Source of the DNA: Pelomonas sp. V22
GTDB lineage: Bacteria; Pseudomonadota; Gammaproteobacteria; Burkholderiales; Burkholderiaceae_C
Direction: 5' to 3'
NCBI RefSeq assembly: GCF_030014915.1
Contig: NZ_JAGIXS010000002.1
Coordinates: 124,001 to 188,000 of the forward strand
DNA length: 64,000 nucleotides
The notes below the pieces were generated by a model. It made no database searches. It was not told the origin of the DNA and saw only the letters and a program-made list of their open reading frames with translations. Shown here in pieces: positions 8,219 through 15,965 of this stretch. The position numbers and the translations under genes are program-made. Every line of letters starts with the position of its first letter. Within the stretch, counting starts at the first letter, position 1.

Positions 8219-9253
8219 TCAGGGCAAGACGGCGAACGGAATCGAAGCCAGCACCACCTGGTTGCCGCCCCGGCGCTGCGCCTCTTGCACGGCAGCTTCA
8301 CTGGCCGTCACCAGGTCTTCCTGCTTGGAAGCGGTGTGCGGGAAGCTGGCAACGCCCAGCGACAGCGACAGACCCAGGTCCTGGCCGTTGAGCACCACGA
8401 TCTGCGCCATGCACTGCCGGCGCAGTTGCTCCATCCGCGCATGAGCCGTCGCCAGGCCCACGCCCGACAGCAACACCGCAAAGCGCTGCTCGCCCACACG
8501 GCAGGCCGCATCCATAGCCCGGGTATTGGCGCGCAGCATGCGGCCCACACCTTCGAGCATGCGCTGCTCGGCCTCGGCGCCCAGCTCGGCGAGCTTGGCC
8601 GGCGAGGCGTCCAATGCAATCATCACCAGGGCGAATTCACGGTGTTCGCGGGTCGAGAGGTCGATCTCGCGTAGCAACTGGTCGTCAAACTGGGCGCGCA
8701 GATAAAGGCCTGAGACATCGTCACGGCCACTGCCTTGCTGAAGCTCGCGTCGCAGTTGCTCCAGCGCTTTCTGCTGCTGCTCGATCTGCTGCAGGGCGCG
8801 TTGCAGGTGGCTCTCACGGTGGCGCTCTTCGGTGCGCTCCACCCACAGCGACATCACGAACTCGCTACCCACTGGCGCCCGCGTGACCGTGAACTCGCGC
8901 CGGCGGCCGCCCAGTTCCAGCTTGTGCTCGCTCAGCACCGCGCTCCGCTGGGCCATCACGGCCTGCTCGACGCGCCGCATGGCCACGACTTCGTCGGCTC
9001 GCATCAGGTCGTTGTCCGTGCATCCCACCACGCCGGTTTCGCGACTGAACAGCGCATCCAGCCCGGGGCTGGCGTAGACATAGCGGCCATTCGCAAGCGA
9101 TTTGACGGCAACCAGGCTGCCTTGCGGCTCGACAAGGCTCAGCAGCCGCTGGGCGGCCTCCTGGTCGGCCACGGCCAAGGCGCTCAGCCATTGGCCGAAC
9201 GGGCCGATGGGCAGAGGCGTGGTCGCGCCTGGCGCGGAAGCTGATGTGTCCAT
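8219..9253 (-). CDS. PAS protein with degenerate GGDEF domain
   Basis: 344-aa cytoplasmic signalling protein. Residues about 40-150 form a PAS-like sensor (VAVKSLANGRYVYASPGL ... GCTDNDLM). A coiled coil (about 153-185, ESHLQRALQQIEQQQKALEQL) follows, then a GGDEF-type fold. The active-site GGDEF is replaced by VGEQRF, so diguanylate cyclase activity is not expected. It could bind GTP or act as a partner. Start ATG 9253 has GAGGG seven bases upstream; longer in-frame reading to 9385 lacks conservation and a ribosome site. Confidence 0.72.
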   Translation of the reverse strand: MDTSASAPGATTPLPIGPFGQWLSALAVADQEAAQRLLSLVEPQGSLVAVKSLANGRYVYASPGLDALFSRETGVVGCTDNDLMRADEVVAMRRVEQAVMAQRSAVLSEHKLELGGRRREFTVTRAPVGSEFVMSLWVERTEERHRESHLQRALQQIEQQQKALEQLRRELQQGSGRDDVSGLYLRAQFDDQLLREIDLSTREHREFALVMIALDASPAKLAELGAEAEQRMLEGVGRMLRANTRAMDAACRVGEQRFAVLLSGVGLATAHARMEQLRRQCMAQIVVLNGQDLGLSLSLGVASFPHTASKQEDLVTASEAAVQEAQRRGGNQVVLASIPFAVLP

Positions 9254-9558
9254 GAACCCTCGAGGTCGGCGACCCGCCAGGCATGTCCTGCGGATCGGCA
9301 AAGTTTCTCTGCACGAGCCAGTGTCGAACGAATGTAGGGGCGGCCACCCTGCACCATCAAGTGCCGCATGCCGCCAACCCGCCACGCCCCCCTAGCTTGC
9401 TCGGCCGGGATCGTAGCCACATTCGAGCGCTCAACCACTCGTTGTCGCCCGATGTTCGCACCGAAATGTCGCCTCACAGCCGAGGAAAAGCACCCGTCTG
9501 AGGGGGCTAACCCGGTCCACCGGGCCAGCATCAGCGGCTAAGCGACAATCCTCGCCCC
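9254..9558. other. Intergenic region between divergent genes
   Basis: About 305 bases between the PAS/GGDEF-like gene and the flavoprotein gene, so it must hold both promoters. The only promoter-like element I can point to is GACAAT (9543-9548) just before the flavoprotein start. No convincing gene, repeat or RNA was seen. Confidence 0.4.
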
Positions 9559-10770
9559 ATGCAGAGTTTCGATTTGACCGTTGTTGGTGCCGGCGCTGCC
9601 GGCCTTTTTTGTGCTGGCGTCGCGGGCCAGCTCGGCTTGCGTGTGCTGCTGATCGACCATGCGGACAAGCTCGCCGAGAAGATTCGGATCTCCGGCGGCG
9701 GCCGCTGCAATTTCACCAACCGCGAAGCCACGCCAGCCAACTTCCTCTCAGAGAACCCGAATTTCTGCCGCTCGGCCCTGGCGCGCTACACGCCGCGCGA
9801 CTTCATCGAGCTGGTGCAGCGCCACGGCATCGCCTTCCATGAGAAGCACAAGGGCCAGCTGTTCTGCGATGACTCCAGCGAGCAGATCATCCAAATGCTG
9901 CTGCGCGAATGCGAGGCGGGCGGCGTCGAACGCTGGCAGCCTTGCACGGTGGCCGACCTGCGGCCGGCTGCGGCCGGCGGTTTCGAGATCGACACCTCCC
10001 GGGGCCAGGTCTTGAGCCGGCGCGTCGTCATCGCCACCGGTGGCCTTTCCATCCCCAAGATCGGCGCCAGCGACTGGGGCCTGCGCCTCGCACAGCGCTT
10101 CGGTCATCGCATCGTCGAGCCCCGCCCCGCCTTGGTGCCGCTCACTTTTGCGCCAGAAGACTGGGCACCGTTTGCCGAACTGGCCGGCCTGTCGCTGCCG
10201 GTCGAGCTGAGCTGCGGCCAGGGCAAGGCCAAGGGGCGTTTCCTGGAAGACCTGCTCTTCACCCATCGCGGCCTGAGCGGCCCGGCCATCCTGCAGATCT
10301 CCAGCTACTGGACCGAAGGTCAGGACCTGCAGCTGGACCTGGCGCCCGATGCCGACCTGGTGGCCGGCCTCCGCGAGCTCAAGACCAACTCGCGCCGCCA
10401 CCTCGGCAATGAACTGGCCAGCCTCTTGCCCCAGCGCCTCGCCCAGGCGTGGATAGAACGGCTGAAACTGGACGCCGCCCGCCCGCTGCCCGAATGCAAG
10501 GACAAAGACTTGCAGGCCCTTGGCGAATCGCTGAAGCGCTGGACTTTGAAGCCCAATGGCAGCGAAGGCTGGCGCAAGGCCGAGGTGATGCGCGGCGGCG
10601 TGGATACCAAGGAGCTGAGCTCCCAAACTCTGGAAAGCCAGCGCGTGCCAGGCCTGCATTTCATCGGTGAAGTGGTCGACGTGACCGGCTGGCTCGGCGG
10701 CTACAACTTCCAGTGGGCCTGGGCCAGTGCCGCCGCCTGCGCGCGCTCGATGGCGGCAGCTCCTGTTTGA
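9559..10770 (+). CDS. HI0933/YhiN-family FAD-dependent oxidoreductase
   Basis: 403-aa flavoprotein. The N-terminus has the FAD-binding Rossmann motif VVGAGAAGLFCAG (residues 7-19) and the family signature AEKIRISGGGRCNFTN near 36-51. The C-terminus closes the FAD site with GLHFIGEVVDVTGWLGGYNFQWAWASG-like sequence (here WASAAA). Proteins of this family (TIGR00275) are often labelled aminoacetone oxidase-like, but the reaction is not settled. It stands alone upstream of rpsU. Confidence 0.88.
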   Translation: MQSFDLTVVGAGAAGLFCAGVAGQLGLRVLLIDHADKLAEKIRISGGGRCNFTNREATPANFLSENPNFCRSALARYTPRDFIELVQRHGIAFHEKHKGQLFCDDSSEQIIQMLLRECEAGGVERWQPCTVADLRPAAAGGFEIDTSRGQVLSRRVVIATGGLSIPKIGASDWGLRLAQRFGHRIVEPRPALVPLTFAPEDWAPFAELAGLSLPVELSCGQGKAKGRFLEDLLFTHRGLSGPAILQISSYWTEGQDLQLDLAPDADLVAGLRELKTNSRRHLGNELASLLPQRLAQAWIERLKLDAARPLPECKDKDLQALGESLKRWTLKPNGSEGWRKAEVMRGGVDTKELSSQTLESQRVPGLHFIGEVVDVTGWLGGYNFQWAWASAAACARSMAAAPV

Positions 10771-10785
10771 ATTCCCAGGCGCACT

Positions 10786-10815
10786 TTGGCAATTGTTTGA
10801 TTTTCAGGCTACAAT
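10786..10815 (+). promoter_or_regulatory. Sigma70-type promoter of rpsU
   Basis: TTGGCA (10786-10791) and TACAAT (10810-10815) are separated by 18 bases. This puts the transcript start near 10822 and leaves a leader of about 130 bases before rpsU. Confidence 0.65.
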
Positions 10816-10854
10816 CGCTGTCTTTGCTGGCAAAACCCTGCGCGTCGATTCGGT

Positions 10855-10878
10855 AGCGGAGAGTCCGGACCATCCGCT
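10855..10878 (+). other. Hairpin in the rpsU leader
   Basis: AGCGGA (10855-10860) pairs perfectly with TCCGCT (10873-10878), and the loop contains the self-complementary GTCCGGAC. It is part of the unusually long leader of rpsU and could be a regulatory structure. Confidence 0.4.
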
Positions 10879-10954
10879 TCAGAGGCTGCATCGTTGAATT
10901 CTCTCGATCAGGCCACTGGCGAACACCGAGCGCATTATTAGGAATCACTGTTTC

Positions 10955-11167
10955 ATGACCACCATTCGCGTCAAAGAGAACGAGCCCTTCGATGTGGCTC
11001 TGCGCCGTTTCAAGCGCACCATCGAAAAGCTGGGCCTGCTGACCGACCTGCGCGCCCGCGAGTTCTACGAGAAGCCCACGGCCGAGCGCAAGCGCAAGAA
11101 GGCTGCCGCCGTCAAGCGCCACTACAAGCGCGTGCGCAGCATGCAGCTGCCGAAGAAGCTGTACTGA
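10955..11167 (+). CDS. rpsU: 30S ribosomal protein S21
   Basis: 70-aa basic protein of the small ribosomal subunit, needed for base-pairing of the Shine-Dalgarno sequence. Typical S21 sequence: [21 protein letters not shown] at the N-terminus and a lysine/arginine-rich end ([17 protein letters not shown]). It has its own promoter and is followed by an intrinsic terminator, so rpsU is mostly a single-gene unit here although the usual partner yqeY follows. Confidence 0.98.
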
Positions 11168-11221
11168 TCTTCCTTCGGGAATCATGAGCTTCGCGTGGGC
11201 CCCAGGGTCCGCGAAAGAACA

Positions 11222-11254
11222 AAGCCCGCACAGGACGCTGCCGCGGGCTTTTTC
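11222..11254 (+). terminator. Intrinsic terminator after rpsU
   Basis: AAGCCCGC (11222-11229) pairs with GCGGGCTT (11243-11250), followed by a run of T to 11253. Confidence 0.85.
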
Positions 11255-11298
11255 TATTTCCGCTCCAGAATCGACGCACTGAACAAGAAGGATCTGCC

Positions 11299-11745
11299 AT
11301 GAGCTTGAAAGAACGCATCACCGAAGACATGAAGGCCGCCATGCGCGCCAAGGAAGGCGACCGCCTGACCACCATCCGCATGTTGCTGGCCGCCGTGAAA
11401 CAGAAGGAAGTCGACGAGCGCATCGAGGTCGACGACGTGGCCCTGGTGGCCATCGTCGACAAGCTGATCAAGCAGCGCAAGGACTCGATCAGCCAGTTCA
11501 CCACCGCCGGCCGTATGGATCTGGCGGGTAAGGAAACCGCCGAGCTGAAGGTACTGGAGGCCTACCTGCCGCAACGCCTGTCAGCCGAAGAGATCACCGC
11601 CGCCGTGACCACCATCGTGGCGAACCTCGGCGCCAAGGGCCCGGCCGACATGGGCAAGGTGATGGGCGCCGTGAAGGCCGAATTGGCCGGCAAGGCCGAC
11701 ATGGGCTTGGTGTCTGCGGCGGTCAAGGCCGCGCTGGCACCATAA
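11299..11745 (+). CDS. GatB/YqeY domain protein
   Basis: 148-aa protein of the YqeY family. It resembles the tail domain of the GatB amidotransferase subunit, which contacts tRNA. Visible features are the N-terminal LKERITEDMKAAMRAKEG helix, the QRKDSISQFTTAGRMDLAGKE segment and the C-terminal GPADMGKVMGAVKAELAGKADM. Its function is unproved; the conserved rpsU-yqeY order suggests a link to translation. AAGAAGGA lies at the right distance before ATG 11299. Confidence 0.9.
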   Translation: MSLKERITEDMKAAMRAKEGDRLTTIRMLLAAVKQKEVDERIEVDDVALVAIVDKLIKQRKDSISQFTTAGRMDLAGKETAELKVLEAYLPQRLSAEEITAAVTTIVANLGAKGPADMGKVMGAVKAELAGKADMGLVSAAVKAALAP

Positions 11746-11758
11746 CCAGGAGGCGGCC

Positions 11759-12100
11759 ATGCCCCTGCCCCTTCAACAACTCGCTGCCGACTTCTGCACC
11801 GCACCTCAGCTGACGCCTGAAGCCATGGCCGAAGCGGCGGCAGCTGGCTTCAAGACCGTGATCAACAACCGGCCCGATTTCGAGCACGGCCCCGAGCAAC
11901 CGACCAGTGCCGCGATCGAAGCCGCCGCTCTCGCCGCCGGCCTCGAGTACCGCCATCTGCCGGTGGCTGGCGGCTACCAGTCGCCGGAAGAGATCGCGGC
12001 CTTTCGCCAGCTCATCGACACCCTGCCCCGCCCCATCCTCGCCTTCTGCCGTTCGGGCGCCCGCTCGGGCCGCTTGTTCCAGGCTGCCACCCAGGGCTAA
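11759..12100 (+). CDS. DUF442/TIGR01244 family phosphatase-like protein
   Basis: 113-aa protein with the dual-specificity-phosphatase-like fold: FKTVINNRPDFE near residues 32-43 and the nucleophile loop FCRSGARSG near 95-103. Family members occur next to, or fused to, sulfide-oxidation and beta-lactamase-like enzymes, and may act as sulfur transferases. A perfect AGGAGG (11748-11753) precedes ATG 11759. It follows the YqeY gene by 13 bases. Confidence 0.8.
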   Translation: MPLPLQQLAADFCTAPQLTPEAMAEAAAAGFKTVINNRPDFEHGPEQPTSAAIEAAALAAGLEYRHLPVAGGYQSPEEIAAFRQLIDTLPRPILAFCRSGARSGRLFQAATQG

Positions 12101-12178
12101 CCCGCTCGGGACTTGCCCTAGGCGCTGCCCGGCTTTCAGGCTGGGGTCAGCAGCACCCTTTTACAGTCCTGCCTGTCC

Positions 12179-12204
12179 GCGCCACCGCAGTCTTGCGGTG
12201 GCGC
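12179..12204. other. Long perfect hairpin before the TRAP operon
   Basis: GCGCCACCGCA (12179-12189), loop GTCT, TGCGGTGGCGC (12194-12204): 11 perfect pairs and a four-base loop. No T-run follows, so it is not a standard terminator. It lies 42 bases before the dctQ-like start. Confidence 0.55.
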
Positions 12205-12246
12205 GCTTGCCCAGGATGTCGACCGACCAGGTCGCAGGAGATCGCG

Positions 12247-12846
12247 GTGTCTGCCCTACTAAAACTCTCAGGCCTCATTGACGGCCTGAATCGCTTCGTT
12301 GGCCGATGGGTCATCTGGCTGATCCTGGCTTCGACGGCCATCAGCGCCGTCAATGCGGTCATCCGCAAGGCTTTCAACTACAGCTCCAATGCCTTCCTCG
12401 AGGTGCAGTGGTACCTGTTCGCTGCCTCCTTCATGCTGGCGGCCGGCTACACCCTCTTGAACAACGAGCATGTGCGGATCGACGTGGTGGTCGGCCGCTT
12501 CTCCAAGCGGGTGCAGACCTGGATCGACGTGTTCGGCTTCGCCGTCTTCCTGCTGCCGCTGTGCGGCGTGGTGCTCTACCTGGGCGTGCCCTTCTTCCTG
12601 CAGGCGCTGCGCTCCGGCGAGATGTCCTCCAACGCCGGCGGCCTGATCATGTGGCCTGTCTATTTGATGATCCCGGTGGGCTTCAGCCTCTTGATGCTGC
12701 AAGGTGTCAGCGAACTGATCAAGCGCATTGCCTACCTGATGGGTCTGATTGACGACCCGACCAAGAAGGCCGAGACCAAGAGCGCCGAAGAGGAACTGGC
12801 CGAAGCCATCCGCCTGCAGGCCGAACAAGCCGCACGAAAGGCCTGA
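12247..12846 (+). CDS. TRAP transporter small permease (DctQ family)
   Basis: 199-aa inner-membrane subunit with four transmembrane helices (WVIWLILASTAISAVNAV, WYLFAASFMLAAGYTL, FAVFLLPLCGVVLYLG, VYLMIPVGFSLLMLQG) and the family loop FNYSSNAFLEVQW. A C-terminal charged tail of about 35 residues follows. The GTG at 12247 is favoured by AGGAG at 12236-12240. It pairs with the large permease 2 bases downstream. Confidence 0.88.
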   Translation: MSALLKLSGLIDGLNRFVGRWVIWLILASTAISAVNAVIRKAFNYSSNAFLEVQWYLFAASFMLAAGYTLLNNEHVRIDVVVGRFSKRVQTWIDVFGFAVFLLPLCGVVLYLGVPFFLQALRSGEMSSNAGGLIMWPVYLMIPVGFSLLMLQGVSELIKRIAYLMGLIDDPTKKAETKSAEEELAEAIRLQAEQAARKA

Positions 12847-12848
12847 GC

Positions 12849-14642
12849 ATGGAATTCCTCGCTGCCAACCTCGCCCCCATCATGTTCGCGGGGCTGATCG
12901 TCTTCCTGCTGATGGGCTTCCCCGTGGCCTTCAGCCTCGGTGCCTGCGGCCTGTTCTTCGGCCTCGTCGGCATCGAGCTCGGCGTGCTGCCTGCGTCGCT
13001 GCTGCAGGCCCTGCCGCTGCGCATCTTCGGCATCATGCGCAACGACACGCTGCTGGCCATCCCGTTCTTCACCCTGATGGGGCTGATACTGGAACGGTCC
13101 GGCATGGCCGAGGACCTGCTCGACACCATTGGCCAGCTGTTCGGCCCCATCCGTGGCGGCCTGGCCTTTGCGGTGATCTTCGTCGGCGCCCTGCTCGCTG
13201 CCACCACCGGCGTGGTGGCAGCCTCGGTGATCTCCATGGGCCTGATCTCGCTGCCCATCATGCTGCGCTACGGCTATGACCGGCGCGTGGCCTCGGGCGT
13301 GATTGCGGCCTCGGGCACGCTGGCCCAGATCATTCCGCCGTCCTTGGTGCTGATCATCCTCGCCGACCAGCTCGGCAAAAGCGTGGGCGACATGTACAAG
13401 GGCGCCTTTGTGCCCGGTTTCGTGCTGACGGGCTTCTACACGCTCTACATCGTCGGCATCGCCATCTTCAAACCACAATGGGTGCCGGCCCTGCCGCTGG
13501 AGGCGCGTTCGATCCGCGAGGACAACGGCAAGAGCGGCCTGCGCTCGCTGGGCATCCTGACCCTGGTCTGCACGGCCGTCGCCATCTACTTCGGCGAGCA
13601 CTATGCGCAAGTGCTGGGCCACTTCAAGGGCGAAGCGGTCACCAGCGCACCGACTGACGAAACCATCGTCGTGGCCATGTCGGTGGGCGTGGGCCTGGCC
13701 TTCTTGGCGGCCGTGGTCAGCAAGATCCTGAAGCTGGGCCTGCTGTCGCGCATCGCCGAGCGGGTCACCTTCGTGCTGATCCCGCCGCTGGCCCTGATCT
13801 TCCTGGTGCTGGGCACCATCTTCCTCGGCATCGCCACGCCCACCGAAGGCGGCGCCATGGGGGCCATGGGCGCCTTCCTGATGGCGGCCGCGCGGGGCCG
13901 CATCACGATGAAGCTGATGAACCAGGCGCTGACCTCGACCACCAAGCTCTCCTGCTTCGTGGTCTTCATCCTGATTGGCTCCACGGTGTTCAGCCTGTCC
14001 TTCCAGGGTGTGGACGGCCCGCGCTGGGTGGAGCACCTGCTGACCAGCCTGCCGGGCGGGCAGCTCGGTTTCCTGATCTTCGTGAACCTGCTGATCTTCG
14101 TGCTCGCGTTCTTCCTGGACTTCTTCGAGCTGTCCTTCATCGTCGTGCCGCTGCTGGCGCCGGTGGCCGAGAAGCTGGGCATCGACCTGATCTGGTTCGG
14201 CGTGCTGCTGGGCGTCAACATGCAGACCTCGTTCATGCACCCGCCCTTCGGCTTCGCGCTGTTCTACCTGCGCAGCGTGGCGCCGATCAGCGAGTACATC
14301 GACCGCCTGACCGGCAAGAAGATCGCCCCCGTCACCACCGGCCAGATCTACTGGGGCGCCGTGCCCTTCGTGCTGATCCAGATCGTCATGGTGGGCCTGA
14401 TCATTGCCTTCCCGGGCATCGTCTCCAGCGGTCTGGACAAGAAGGAGGTCTACGACCTCGACAAGGTCCAGCGCGAGATGGAGGCCAATATGCCGCCGCC
14501 GGCCGAGCTGACCGTGCCCGAAGCGGCCGACGCGGCGTCGGCACCGGCCTCGGCCGCTTCTTCGGCTGCCTCCGAGCCAGCCGCAGCCGACGACGATCCT
14601 ATGAAGGCGCTGGAAGAGGCGATGAAGAAGGAAAAGAAGTAA
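12849..14642 (+). CDS. TRAP transporter large permease (DctM family), extended
   Basis: Main transport channel of a sodium-driven uptake system, in the inner membrane. At 597 aa it is well above the usual 425-450 aa. The extra length comes from an insert of roughly 80-90 residues after about residue 220, which brings its own hydrophobic segment (VVAMSVGVGLAFLAAVV), and from a hydrophilic Ala/Ser/Pro-rich tail of about 60 residues ending KEKK. Family motifs are present: AIPFFTLMG, GALLAATTGVVAASV, IPPSLVLIILADQ, GIATPTEGGAMG, MHPPFGFALFYL. It is cotranscribed with the small permease. Confidence 0.9.
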   Translation: MEFLAANLAPIMFAGLIVFLLMGFPVAFSLGACGLFFGLVGIELGVLPASLLQALPLRIFGIMRNDTLLAIPFFTLMGLILERSGMAEDLLDTIGQLFGPIRGGLAFAVIFVGALLAATTGVVAASVISMGLISLPIMLRYGYDRRVASGVIAASGTLAQIIPPSLVLIILADQLGKSVGDMYKGAFVPGFVLTGFYTLYIVGIAIFKPQWVPALPLEARSIREDNGKSGLRSLGILTLVCTAVAIYFGEHYAQVLGHFKGEAVTSAPTDETIVVAMSVGVGLAFLAAVVSKILKLGLLSRIAERVTFVLIPPLALIFLVLGTIFLGIATPTEGGAMGAMGAFLMAAARGRITMKLMNQALTSTTKLSCFVVFILIGSTVFSLSFQGVDGPRWVEHLLTSLPGGQLGFLIFVNLLIFVLAFFLDFFELSFIVVPLLAPVAEKLGIDLIWFGVLLGVNMQTSFMHPPFGFALFYLRSVAPISEYIDRLTGKKIAPVTTGQIYWGAVPFVLIQIVMVGLIIAFPGIVSSGLDKKEVYDLDKVQREMEANMPPPAELTVPEAADAASAPASAASSAASEPAAADDDPMKALEEAMKKEKK

Positions 14643-14670
14643 GCCACGCTGCTGGGCAGCGCACCAAGAG

Positions 14671-14700
14671 AAAGGGCGACCTCCAGGGTCGCCCTTTCTA
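14671..14700. terminator. Bidirectional terminator
   Basis: AAAGGGCGAC (14671-14680) pairs with GTCGCCCTTT (14688-14697). The A-run on one side and the TTTCT on the other serve the TRAP permease operon and the convergent binding-protein gene. Confidence 0.8.
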
Positions 14701-14741
14701 TTTCCCCTCGCCTTCAGCGGGCGCGGGGCAAGCGCTGAAAC

Positions 14742-15827
14742 TCAGAGCTTCTGCTTGGCCATGAAGGTGTCGAAGCCTGCTTCGGCGAAGCGGAACCACA
14801 GCACCTGGTCGCGCTGGAAGTTGCGCAGGTCGGCGTAGATCTTCTTCCACTCCGGGCTGCGCGCGTCGTTGGCCGCAAACACTTCCATGGCGGCCTTGTA
14901 CGAAGCATCGAGCACCGCCTGCGAGAACGGCAGCACCTTGGTCTTGGCCGCATACAGCTGCTTCAGCGCGATCGGGTTCAGCGCGTCGTACTTGGCCAGC
15001 ATGTCGGAGCTGGCCAGCGCAGCCGCCGCCTCGACGATGGCCTTGTACTCGGGCGTCAGCGCGTCCAGCGCCTTCTGGTTGATGAAGAAGTCGACCTCGG
15101 GGCCGCCCTCCCACCAGCCGGGGTAGTAGTAGAACGGCGCGACCTTGTTGAAGCCCAGCTTCTGGTCGTCGTAGGGGCCCACCCATTCGGCGGCGTCGAT
15201 CGTGCCCTTCTCGAGGGCCTGGTAGATCTCGCCGCCAGGCAGGCTCTGCGGCACGGCGCCCAGCTTCTGCATGACCTCACCGACCAGGCCGCCACCGAGG
15301 CGCATCTTGAGGCCCTTGAAATCGGCCACCGACTTGATTTCCTTGCGGAACCAACCGCCCATCTGCGTGCCGGTGTTGCCGCCGGCCAGGCTGGTCATGC
15401 CGTAGGTGGCATAGAACTCGTTCATCAGCTTGCGGCCGTTGCCATGCATCATCCAGGCCGTCATCTGGCGCGCATTGAGGCCAAAGGGGATGGCCGAGCC
15501 CAGGGCGAACGCGGGGTTCTTGCCGTAGAAGTAGTAGGGCACGGTGTGGCACATCTCGACGGTGCCGTTCTGCACGCCGTCGACCACGCCGAACGGAGGC
15601 ATCAGCTCGCCGCCGGCATGGACCGAAATCTCGAACTTGCCGCCCGACATGGCCTTGACCGCCTTGGCGAAGACCTCGGCGCCGCCATAGATCGTGTCCA
15701 AGGACTTGGGGAAGCTCGAGGCCAAACGCCAGCGCACATTGGTCTGGGCATGGACGATGGCCGGGGCGGTGCCGGCTGCGATCACGCCGGCAATGCCGGC
15801 GCTGCGAACAAAGGAACGACGCTCCAT
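14742..15827 (-). CDS. TRAP transporter substrate-binding protein (TakP-like DctP)
   Basis: Periplasmic receptor of the TRAP system, 361 aa. The N-terminus MERRSFVRSAGIAG is a twin-arginine signal with cleavage expected near AIVHAQ. The sequence FPKSLDTIYGGAEVFAK, LKMRLGGGLVGEV and GTIDAAEWVGPYDDQKLGF is of the type found in 2-oxoacid/hydroxy-acid binders such as TakP. The substrate is therefore probably a small organic acid, but this is inference. Ribosome site AGGAGA precedes ATG 15827. It lies convergent to the permease genes, an unusual arrangement for a TRAP set. Confidence 0.88.
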   Translation of the reverse strand: MERRSFVRSAGIAGVIAAGTAPAIVHAQTNVRWRLASSFPKSLDTIYGGAEVFAKAVKAMSGGKFEISVHAGGELMPPFGVVDGVQNGTVEMCHTVPYYFYGKNPAFALGSAIPFGLNARQMTAWMMHGNGRKLMNEFYATYGMTSLAGGNTGTQMGGWFRKEIKSVADFKGLKMRLGGGLVGEVMQKLGAVPQSLPGGEIYQALEKGTIDAAEWVGPYDDQKLGFNKVAPFYYYPGWWEGGPEVDFFINQKALDALTPEYKAIVEAAAALASSDMLAKYDALNPIALKQLYAAKTKVLPFSQAVLDASYKAAMEVFAANDARSPEWKKIYADLRNFQRDQVLWFRFAEAGFDTFMAKQKL

Positions 15828-15965
15828 CTGTTGTCTCCTGATGTGGGAAGGGCAGTCTATAGCCGGGCGATTCTAGGAGTCGCTCCACACCGGAAATTCC
15901 CGGGAAAAACCCGGCGAGAACGCGTCAGGCCAGCGTCAGCGAAATGGCGCTCAGCGACGTGCCAA

